Below are positions 11,095 to 23,000 of a DNA stretch of 64,000 bases, in pieces (position 1 is the stretch's first letter; each line of letters opens with the position of its first letter). The stretch covers positions 34,387,626 through 34,451,625 of the forward strand of contig JAVMKO010000004.1 of the NCBI GenBank assembly GCA_032164245.1, written 5' to 3'. The position numbers were made by a program, and so were the translations under genes. Under the pieces are notes generated by a model. The model ran no database searches. It saw only the letters and a list, made by a program, of their open reading frames with translations, and had not been told where the DNA came from. Source of the DNA: Sternotherus odoratus. Taxonomy: Eukaryota > Chordata > Testudines > Kinosternidae.

Positions 11095-14000
11095 CTAGAT
11101 GGAGAGAAATAGTCCTACAGTACATGTAAGAGGAGACTACATTTCAAGAACTGTTCATCGTAAAAGATTTCCAACTTATAAAGCATCGCTGATGGTAACA
11201 CCATCTTGAGACTGTAGAGGCTATAAACTCCAACACTACAGTAAGCTCAGTTTTTGGCCCTTTGAACAAAACTAATTGCAATGGACTATTTTGCTTTTCT
11301 TGTGGATAACCTACAAAATGATGAATGTTCCTTAATACTGTACAAGTATGGTAGTTCTGAAACTGATGCACCAATGCAGTATACCCAGCTGTTATCTAAA
11401 GATGTTTGTTAAATATTTTCAGTTCGCTTTGATCCCAGTTAATACATTTTTAGGTTTAATTTCAGTGGCTGATTTTCCAGTTGCATCTGAGCACTTTCAA
11501 CTATACCTGATTATGGGAGAAAATCAATTAGTTCAGTGGCACAAGTACACAATTTATCTTACAGATGTAAAAGTCTGCCAACGCTGGCCTATAGAATGAG
11601 GGAGCACCTCACCCCTTTTGCAAATTTATCCTTAACTGTCTATAATGACATTTTAGTTACATTACTTTGCCCATATGCCATGAAATATATTGATGCATGG
11701 GGAGTTCATGTAGATAATTCCTATTAACTTGGCATATGTAAATCTTTTGTACACTGATCAAAAGGAGATAAACCCCCCTTACATTTCTCATAAAAATCAG
11801 TAGAAATGGAGAAGAAAAAAATGCATTAACAGGGGCCCCAGTCTAGGAATGTCCTTGAGCACAGACATAGTGCTACTGAAAGTCAGTGGGACTACTTGTG
11901 CTTAAAGTTAGGCACTTTTTTAAGAACGTTGTTGAGTCAGGGTCTAAAAGACAGATGGGCAAACCTTTTTTCCCCCCCCAAAGGTCACATTGGGGTTTCA
12001 AAATTATATGGAGGGCCAGGTAGGGAAGGCTGTGCCTCCCCAAACAGCCTGGCCCTCCCACCCGCTATCTGACTCATTCGCTTTTCCCGCCCCGACTGCC
12101 CTCCTCAGAACTCCTGACCCATCTAAAGCCCCCCCCCCCGCTCCTTGTCACCTGACTGCCCCCTCCAGAGACTCCCCTCCCCAGCCACAACCCCCGGGAC
12201 CCCACACCCTACCCAATCTCCCCTGCTCCCTGATTGCCCTGACCCTATCCACACCCTCACCCCCTGCCTGCCCTTTATCCAACCCCTCCTGCTCCCCATC
12301 CCCTAACTGCCCCCTCAGAACCTCCACCCCATCCAACCCCCCCCCCCCACTCCCTGTCCCCTGATTTCCCCTCTCCCTCCCCTCCCCCCTGGGACACTGG
12401 CCCCCTTACCATGCTGCTCAGAGCAGTGTGTCTGGAAGCCTGGCTGGAGCCAGACATGCTGCCCCACTCTCCCACAAAAGCGCACAGCCCTGCCCCTCAG
12501 AGCGCTGCCTGCGCAGTGGCATGGCTCCAGGGGAGGGGGGGACAATAGGGGACGGACCGGGGCTAGCCTCCCCATTCAGGAGCTCAGGGTTTGGGCAGGA
12601 CAGTCCCGCAGGCTGGAGTTTGCCCACCCTGGTCTAAAAATAGCCAATGGTTGGCAGGGTAACTAATTCACTCTCTGTGCTTAGACCCAGTCCCTCCACT
12701 AACCAAAAGGTAGAGTTACCTTGGAACCGCAATCAAAATCAAAGATCACAGCAGGGCTCTAATATCCTCACCTGCCAAAATTTAGCTGTTCCTAGGCTTT
12801 GCAAAACTTTACAAACCCACTAGGATGGAGTATTTATTGGATAGGTAAATAGAAACATAGGATTTTATTTTTTATCCTCATGGCAAGGGAGGTGACTGTT
12901 TTGTCTGAGGTGTTAAATGCCCACGGCTATTTTGCAAGGCAACTTGCTGCAGTTAATTAGGAATTAGTGTTGCTTTTTTTTAACAGAACTACATTCATTT
13001 TAACAAAAACCTTTTAGTGATTCTTTCTTGCCTGAAAACCACCATCTTGAAAAGTCAGAAGTACAGAAGATATAAATTTTGGATTTATTTTTAAACCATG
13101 GAAAATTTCAGGACAGACAGTAGCAACCATAAACAAAACTCTTAACAGCCTTTCTTGCAGACCATAAACATTTATATAGTAATGGCCCTGATCCTGAAAA
13201 CCCTTCCATGTGTCTATAGGGTGACCAGACAGCAAATGTGAAAAATTGGTATGGGGGTGGGGGATAATAGGAGCCTATGTAAGAGAGACACCCCAAAATT
13301 GGGACTGTCCCTTAAAATCAGGACATCTGGTTACCCTATGTGTGTTTAAAGTTAAGCACATTAATAACTGCATTGCATTTAATGGGACTAGTTGCATAGT
13401 AAAGCTTGACGTGTGAACATGTGTTTGCAGGATCGGGAGGAGGGTGGCATTACTATATAAATGTCTGAGAGCATTTTATTACAATATTAACTACATAGCT
13501 ACTCCTGGGGGTGTGGGGAGAGTACTCTGACTCCAGACTGAAAGGAGTAAAAGGACAGAAATCAGGGATGCTGAGGGAGACCATGCTAAGTAAGATAAGA
13601 ATCATTAGACCAGAGATTTGTCTAGATTTGACTTTGCTTCAAGATAGTGCCTTATTGTAGTTCCCTTATTTATGATTTTAAAATATTATAATTTTAAATA
13701 GAAGGAACACTTAGGGCTTTAGTTTCGAAGATCGGCAAGCCCCCAAATGCATACAATTTAGTGCTTAATTTGTTCATGTAACTACAGCATCTCTTGTGCA
13801 AATTGGTCCGTGTGAATAAACACTGATCTGCAGGCATGGTAACTGCACTCCTAAATTTTTGAAAGGTAGGTCTTGAAATGTTTCAGGCTTAATGTAAATG
13901 AAGGAAAAAAACAAGTTCTGTTATTTCATGTTTCATTAATTTATATCTGTTAAAATATAGTAATAAAAATAACTGCTACATTGCATCTTAATATTCTAAT

Positions 14001-17000
14001 AGTGGTATGAGGGGAACTTTAAGAAACATATTTTTTCCAAGATTTTTCTGATATCTACTTGCTGTCACCCCAGCAACAGCTACAGCCTCGCCTATTTTTA
14101 GAGGGATGTGTCCCTGGTACTCCTGTGTACAGCACTTCTGCAGTAGAGCCACGCTCAATGCTGGCCATTCTTTGCCTATCAATAACGTAAAAGTTCCTCC
14201 AAAGTCCCCTTCTATCTTGGACCCTTCCCTTTCAATCCTTCTCTAACCAGACTCCCTTTCTGGTACAAAGTATAGAGTATATATCTTCATGGCATTATGT
14301 ATTCCTCTCCAAACATAAATGTTTGATGTAAGCTCATGTTTCACAAAACTATACATGCAACATCAACTAAAGCTCAATTCAGTAATAAATATTTAAAGGA
14401 ACAACATTAGTTCAAATGAAATATGTTAAAATGGTACATGAAATTGCATATAATGACTAACAGGCTGGAGCTACAAAGAGAACTTAGGCAGTACAATGTC
14501 AGTCTAACATTAGGCACTTGCACTCTAGTGGAAGCCACAGCCCCAAGTCAGGCATCCACTCTCCCTGTACAAGACATCAGTGTTAAGCACCTAAGAATGG
14601 GACCCACAAAAACCAGCAAGGTGAGTGTAGCCAGTAGGAAATTCCAATGAAAAGGGTATAACCTAAGCTTATCCTGGTAACCTGCTGGTGGGCTGCTAGA
14701 CAGTTTGTTTACATTTGAAGCTCACCAGTGGCCGCGGTTCGCCGTTCCTGGCCAATGGGAGCTGTGGGCCACAGGGACATGCTGACCATTGCTTCCTACA
14801 GCTCCTGTTGGCCAGGAATGGTGAACAGGGAGCTGTGAGCAGCCATACAAATGTAAACAAAGCCCACCAGTGGACTATCCCAACGAGCTGCACGTGCCCA
14901 GCAGGTTGCCTATGCTGGCTTCGTCCTGCCCCTTAAAAGGGACCTAGGTGCCTGAGTTTGGACCAAAGGTCTCTGCTCTTGATTCACAGCTCTGAACCCT
15001 CTACTGGAGGGTTGCAACAAAGCAACAACCACAATGAGGAGAAGATGGTGGTGACACCTCTCCCGTCCTTATAACCTCATGCAGCTATAGCATGCTGAGT
15101 GGCAGAAATTTAGGTGCCTGGGGATTTTAGGTACCTACAGGGTGTGACAACTGAGCAGGGATTTTGAGAATTTTAGTTAGGTGCCTAAAGTTCCAGGTAG
15201 GCACCTAAATCCCTTTTGTGGCTCTAACCCAAAATTGAGCTGTATACTGGGAAACTACTGTCCTGTCCATTGCAACAATGAATAGTAGAGTGTGGCCTTA
15301 GTGAGGGAGAGAATACATTTGTGCCTAAGGTGCAGGACTAGGAGTCAGCACATGTGGGTCCTGTTCCCAGTTCTCCCCAACTGTTTCTATATTACTCCGA
15401 CAATGAAGTTACCTTTTTTTGCCTGATCTTATTCATCAGTACTGTGCAGATCCTCAAAAATCTGAAATACTAAGCTTTTCCTTACAATACTAATGTAAGA
15501 TCACAGAATGTAATACTGCCCAGTGGAGGTAACCTTTGAACCCAAAAACCTACATACTGTCTCCTATATACAGAAAAACCTCCAGTCTCTCTTTTTCTTT
15601 TTTTTTTTTTTAAACTAACCTTTGAATCGTAGACTATCAGGGTTGGAAGGGACCTCAGGAGGTCATCTAATCCAACCCCTACTCAAAAGAGGACCAATCT
15701 CCAACTAAATTTGCATAAATTTCAATATTGTAAACTCATTGGTCCTGTAACCCTTTAACAGAACTTCAGCAGTACTATAGTATTAACAACCATCTACATC
15801 ACATTAGTTTAAGTGAAGTATTTCCTCAGACATCCTCTGCTGAAGTGTCTGTTTTATGATGCAGGATCAGGTCACCCCACTTTTGACACCAATTTTAAAC
15901 AGATATTGACCATCACAAGAGTAATCCTGGAATACTACTTCGGGCTACATACCTCTGTATCAGCCAACTAACAGAGGGCACAACTCAGTGTACTTCAATG
16001 GAGTTGTGACTGCTTATGCTGCTGATGTATTTGAAACCTTGTCCGGAGACTTACCAATGTCTTCACCTGGGTCTGACAGGCCGCCTGGAAATTTCCATGC
16101 ATTTGTAGTCTATAATAGAGCAGAAATATTAGCAAAGTATACAGTCTGTCTTGTTCTCCTAATACAAAAGGATAAAATAATTCCTCTAGAATGCCTAATC
16201 CCCCTAATATGTATATGCATTTTTAAAGGTGGTGACATGTTAATTACTTCTATAATTATCAGTTAAGATTTAAATAACTTCTGTTTTTGCTAATGTGATC
16301 AGACAGCTACCTGTCTATTTGAAATATTGGAAGAAAACATCTACTGATTGAAAATATAAACTGTCTAACAATCATTAGACAAAGTTGCTGCTAGTTAACT
16401 AGTTAAAAGAAGTAGTTGAACATGAAAGAAGCTGCTATAGATATAGACTGTATAATCTTATATTTAATCACTAATGTATTCTACTTCAGTGGGTTTTTTT
16501 GGCTTTTTAAAAATGTACATATTTAATCCTCAAATAGATATTATGATTGTAGTATTGTTCTATACTGCACTGGCTTTAAAGTGATTTAGTGTCTGTAATA
16601 ACCATGTAGTGTAACTTGTCATTTGTTTTCATGGAGTAGAAAAATAAAATCAAGACTTTTTTTGTGCGACCTCTCTACAAAATCCTTTATTCGGCATAAT
16701 CAAGTTGAATAATTAGCAGCCTTGGCACTGTAACTGCAACTGATAAACATGGATAAGATCCTGTAGCTGTTGGATTAGGCCCTCTACATTTTTTTAAAAC
16801 GAACTGCAGTTAAAAATGTTACCATTTGACAATCTCTGTCAATTGTCCAGGAGGGAGGGGGGAGAAATAAGGGTATTTTTTTCTTGAAGTGCAAAGCAAC
16901 TATGTACTTCCCATTGATTATATTGAAAAACATTCTCTCTGGGCTCTCCTTAAGGGCTTGGACAAAAGTTTAGAATAATTAATAACACCTGTCTAGATGG

Positions 17001-20000
17001 ACAATGCATATATGTCCACTGGCATTCACATTTTGTTTTCCATGCCTGGAAATCTTTTACTATGTAATCGTCATCATTCACTACACCACACAACTGGTCA
17101 CCTTTGGGACAATGTCATTTTTCAGGAAGGGGGCGGGGGAACAAAACCAAAAACCCCTAAGAATATAAGCATGGCCACACTGGGTCACATGTTCCTGTAT
17201 CCTGACTTCTGACAATAGCTAGTGCTAGATGCTTCACGGGGAATGAACAAAATGTTAATTATTCAGTGATCCTGTCGTCCAATCCCACCTTCTTGCAATG
17301 GGAGACTGAGACGCCTACAGCATAGGGTTGTGTCCCTAACCATCTTCGCTAACAGTCATTGCTGGACTTGTCTTCCATGAACTTGTCTAGTTCTTTTTAA
17401 AACTCTGTTATAGTCTTTGGCCTATAACAACAAGTTCCAGAGAATGGCTGACTGCACAGTGTGAAGTACTTCCTTATGTTTGTTTTTAAGTCTGTTGCCT
17501 ATTAATTAGGTGACCCATGGTTTTTGTGTTATGTGAAGGGGTAAGTAACACCCATCTCATTCATGATTTTATAGATGTCTAAAGCGGGGTTTCTCAAACC
17601 GGGGGTTGCGAGCTTCAGCCGCCACAGAAAAGCCGCCAAATTGATTAGTTCCGCATTCGGTGGCTTTTCGGTGGACATACCGAGCACTCTCGGAAGCACT
17701 CAGGATGTCTGCCGAAAATAGCCGCCGAATGCGGAAATATTCAATTCGGTGGCTTTTCGACAGACATACAAAGGTCCGCCGCGCTGGCGAGGAAGAGGAA
17801 AAAGGGTCGCGGTTCTCAAAAGTTTGAGAACCGCTGGGCTAAAGACTACTAAGATGTCCCTTAGTAGTCTTTATTCTAAGCAGAACAGCCCCAGTCTTTT
17901 TAATTTCTCCTCCCATGGAAACAGTCTCATACCCCTCATTATTTTTGTTGCCCTTTCTCTGTACTTATTCCAGTTCTAATTTATCTTCTTTGACATGGGG
18001 TGACCAGAACTGCACACACTATTCAAGGTGTGGGCAAACCATAGATTTATATAGTGGTATTATATTTTCTGCTTTATTATATATTCCTTTCCTAATGGTT
18101 CCTAACATCATGTTAGCTTTTGTTGTTTTTTTTTTTACAGCAGCTGCACACAGATATTTTCAGAGAACTATCTATGATGACTCAAAGATCTCTTTTGAGT
18201 GGTAACAGCTAATTTAGACCCCATCATTTTCTATGTCTAATTGGGATTATGCTTTCCAATGTGTATTAATTTGCATTTATCAACACGAATTTTCTCTGCC
18301 ATATTGTTGCCAAGTCACCTCGTTTTAGGAAATCCCTTTGTAACTCTTTACAGTCAGCTTTGGACTTAACTATCTTGAGTAACTGTGTATCGTCTGCAAC
18401 TTTGCCACCTCACTATTTACTCCACTTTCCAGATCATTTATGAATCTTGAACAGCGCAGGTCCTGGTACAGATCCTTACCTTTCCACCATGAAAACAGAC
18501 CATTTAGTTCTACCCTATATTTCCTATCTTTTAACATTAACTCTACTTAAGAGCCTTTGATGTAGGACGTGGTCAAAGTCTTTGTGGAAGTCCTAGTGTA
18601 TTATCTCAGCTGAATCACCCTTGTAAATGTGCTTGTTGATATCCGCAAGGAATTTCAATGGATTGGTGAAGCATGAGTTCTCTTTACCAAAGCTGTGTTC
18701 CCTACTTGACCCAGGGAAACGATTTCATGGTCTAGTTTTGTTTAGATTACTAGTTCAATGACAATGGACACTACTAACTTCAGCTTTTGTATTCAGTGTT
18801 CTGCTTCTAGTAAAAACTGTTTTCCCCCCTTGTTCCTCCAATTTTTCCTTCCTCACTGGTTGCATATCATGTCAGTCTTACAGTGGCAAAGAGAGCTGGA
18901 TGTAGGTGGCTCTGGATTCTGCCAATTCCATGTTACATCACCTGAGAATGAGTCATTTGTACAGTGATACAAAGTTCACCCCTCTTTGTTTAAAGTTCAA
19001 CACTGTGCCCTGATAGGTTCCCCTACCTTATGTTGGGCCAGGGACAGAAGAAAATGACCGTTATGGTCCCAAGGTTTGACACCACGTGCAGCAATGTGTT
19101 GTGCAGTTTTCAAGTGGAAGACCTACCTCAAAATTTTTGAACTGAAGGGTGCCTGAGATGGGAAGCCAAACCTTGAAATGTACCTTTTTTTTTTTTTGAG
19201 AACTTTAGAAAAAATTCTTTGTCCATCCCCAAAGGAGGTATAATTCTTGTGTGTGTGTTTTTTTAATTTGATGATTTCTTGAGTTCTCTTAAAAGGTTAT
19301 TCTTTATTATTACACAGGCTTGTGCTCACTCATTCTGGGAAAATATTTCTATATCATCTGTATTTTCTTCATCACTTATGCTGGGAACTCTTTCCACCTA
19401 TAACGAGCCAGTTTTGGATCTTACAGACTGCATGCCAAATTTACGCATTAACTGGCAACTACTCAAAATGAGCTTGGAGGCCGCACTATACAGAAGTCCT
19501 TACAGTTTTGCTCTACAGCTAATAAAAATACAAAGTTAATACTTTACTTCCTGTAGAGTGGTGCCTCTCTTTCCTGAACTCTTCCATTACCAATTCAACA
19601 TATTGTATAATTGTGCCTGCCTATGAATATACTCTTTCATTTAAGTTCATTAGCTTTGCTGCATCTAGCTGTGAACTGAAGTAAAGCTTAGTTTTGTTAC
19701 TGAGAACAAATCTGTGGCTAATTATTTCACCATGGGGAAAATGTAGCTAGCAGGATGCTGGCTTAGATCTAATGACAGAAAATGGAAAGTGATGCATCTA
19801 ATTACACCTTACATTGGCATTTGCAGAAAATATCTGATTGCTCCCACCTAATTATAGGTAGCCTATGCTATAGTGGAGAGATTTGAATTAAATTTCCAAA
19901 TGATTATTCAATTACAAAAACACTGCTGTCAACTAAAATACAAATAACTTTCATTAGTTTTGTTGTTCTTGAATTTAGCACATGAAATGGTAGAATGGCT

Positions 20001-23000
20001 CAGGAGCCTGGTAATGAAATAAAGAGCCTTTCACCACTTGATGATTGGCTTAAATGTAGGTGACTTTGGTAATGACTGGAAGCCATTACTTTGGTGATCT
20101 CTATCCAGTTCCACATCACAAAAACTACCATCACTGCAATGGACACTCTTGCTTGGTAACCTCAGCAAGGAGACCAAGAATGAAAGTGTAGATGAGAAAT
20201 TAACTACCTTCACATGCTTAGTGGTGGTTCCTCTAGATCAGTGATTCCCAAATGGGTTTGTGAACTCCTGGGGGTTCGTGAAATGTTACAGGGATTTCTC
20301 GGGGGGGGGGGGGGAACCCTAATGGCAGACAGAGCTGTCCCTTGGAACACTAGGCACAGAGCCCCTGGACTTCCAAGAGCTAAGCAGATCAAAGCAAGCA
20401 TATCTATCACACAGAAGATTTAAACTCAAGACTCCTTGTAAGAAATGGAAAGGGAGGTGAATATTTTTTGCTGTTTTTAAAATTAAATAGGCAGCTAGTA
20501 TTGTTTTTAAAATTATTATGAAGAACAAATTTAAGCTTTGTTATAACGTGTGTTGTTTGCCTAGACTGCTCAAGACTAGAATGTTTGTGTAGAAAGAACT
20601 CTTTGAGTTGGGTTCTTAAATACTTTCATGCTGTTTCACATCTGACACCCCTTGGTGAAACACAAGCGCCTTGTCTTATAACGGGCTTACTCAAAGTGTC
20701 TGAACAGAGCCATTTTCAAGGGTGGGTGAGTAAGTAGGGGGAATTTGCATGGATAGTGTCTATGTTGTAGGTGTTCTCTGGCTTTTACTCTAATGTCAAT
20801 CAGGCACTTTCAATAAATGTTCCCTCCCCCTAAGCACACATCAAAGAAAACAGATACACCAGTGAAATGTTTGACAGATATGCCAATGGCTAGAGGAAAA
20901 CTTTTCAAATGGAATATTTTTTCAGAAAAATATAGCTTATTTGTATATTCCGTAATACTATTCCCCTCTCATTTTTCATGGGGGCTTCCTTAAATTAACT
21001 TTTAAAAATCTGTAATTTAAGGCTTGTCTACTTGGAGGAGTTATTCTAAAAGAGGTGTTCCTGACTAACTCCTTGGGCAAATCATCTTGTATTCAGGAGT
21101 AAGAGTGCCTTGTTCTTGTTTATCTTAACCTGCCTTGGATGTAGATTGTTAACTTGGAATAAAACAATCTTATTCCTGAATAAAAGTTTGCCCACACAGC
21201 TATTCCTCTTTAAATTCATATCCTAATTTCATCCAAATTCATTTCTTAGAGTAGACAAACCCTTGGGTCCAAATCTTGCAAAAATGTATGCACATGAATA
21301 ATTTTACTCAGTAGTAGTTTCACTTTAGTTCATGGGACTACTGCTGTCAGTAAAATTAATGACTAATGTAAAAATTAAATTACTTATCAGTAATGTTCAA
21401 TTCTACTCTATCAGGACTGTAACTTGGAACTTTCTGATGCCTCAGAGAATTCTCGTTTAAGATGGGCAAAATAAACATCTATGCCAGATGAACCTATAGG
21501 AAACAATTATGATGCAAATATCCAAATATTGTTCTTAAAAATTAACAAAAGAACGTTTCCGCTTCTCTTCTCTGAAAGTGACAAAGTGGTCTCTAAACAG
21601 AATGATTTTCAAACATTTCCATGAGATGTTGGTCGATATTCATGTGTGTTCTTTTTAAGCAGTGCAGAGATAAACATTTGCTCCAGATGAAAAACAGGAG
21701 CTCTATGAAAAAGTAGTGTGTGCCCTTTTTAACAGAAACTGTATGCATCTTTTTTTTAATGGGTGCTCTCATTGGATGTGAAAACAGCCTCTCACTTGCC
21801 TTAGCAACCTCTGCAAGTTGTACCTGCCATAGGATAGTTCTTGCTCCCTTGAGGCAACAGTGACATAGTTGTAACTAGTATGCAACTTTTTCATCTATTG
21901 AAGACCACGTTTTTGTGTGTTCTCTCTACCTTATTTTTCCTTTATTGCAGGCTTACTCACCACATCTTCTACTAGCTAGGAAGACAGGCAGCTTCCTATG
22001 AGGCAGGAGTATTATTTTTGGGGCAGCTACTGCTAGATGTGAACTTGTCTATATTGGCACAGTGCTTGGCACAATCCACTAGATAAATTGGCTACAACCC
22101 TCTCAACAGTTTGATTTAAATGGCTTCTGCCAAACAAATTATTGCTTTAAAGAAAGTATATAAAGGGGCTTTACAATATACACTGGACATGAAACTATAC
22201 TGGGATAATTAGAGTATTTAATGAACAAAGAATTCTTTAAAAATGTAGTTAATGTCAGTTTGGTCACTTTTAGTGATAATCCTAGATGCAAAGAATGCAA
22301 ATGTAACAAACAAGGTTAATTAATGTGAAACTGAGTGTTATATTTAAAGTGGTAAATATTCAAATGTTTGATTTGTTTTGAGTGTCTTGCACAATAAAAT
22401 GACTAGAAAATATTGCTTGGATACTCCTTTTCCATGTCTTATTTTAGATTGAATCCAGGAGTATTTCCTAAAAGGCAGCATTCCCCATGTTTGCTTTAAA
22501 CATAAATACAATTGCTAACAAATACATATAAATGTTTGGTTATGACACAAATAGGTAGGATTTCAAAGTTTTATGTCTAAAATTTCAGCTGTGCCTCACA
22601 GGACTCTACTACCCCCCCCCCCCCCAAACCTCTCTCTATTTTAAAAGACCTGAAATAAAAAGAGCACAATTCCACTCAGGTTTAGAGTAAGGCAGGTTAG
22701 CCTGATCAGCCAAGGGAATTTCCCTGCTCTAATTTGTGTCACCACCTTAATGTTTCAGCATGGTTTTCTCCTCCTTGAAATTCCATGTTTTAATAAAGAA
22801 GGAATTATGCTCCATTGTACAAAGCTGTAGTTGGCTGATCATTAACCTGCTAGACAGGCTGTTGTGTCCATTTGTCTGTTGTGCAGTCTATGCTAAAATT
22901 CTTAATGAAATGTTATTTGAAAAGTCATTGAAGATGCCCAGTAGAAGTATTTTTAAATGTCAATCCAGACTATATTTCCCTCCCACGCAAAAGCCACCAA

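Larger units (their letters stand above)
11095..16054 (-). other. NUDT6: NUDT6 intron 4
   Basis: A 5-kb intron. It contains an old dispersed repeat (about 11855-11945), a hAT element with C-rich interior (11952-12631), a short MITE (13219-13336), a palindromic hAT-like element (about 14670-14930) and a CR1 3' end (about 15621-15720). It may also be covered by the FGF2 3' UTR if that is long. Confidence 0.8.

Noticed and set aside
11990..12637. Several C/G-rich open frames on both strands
   Set aside because: All lie inside a hAT element with low-complexity C-rich content.
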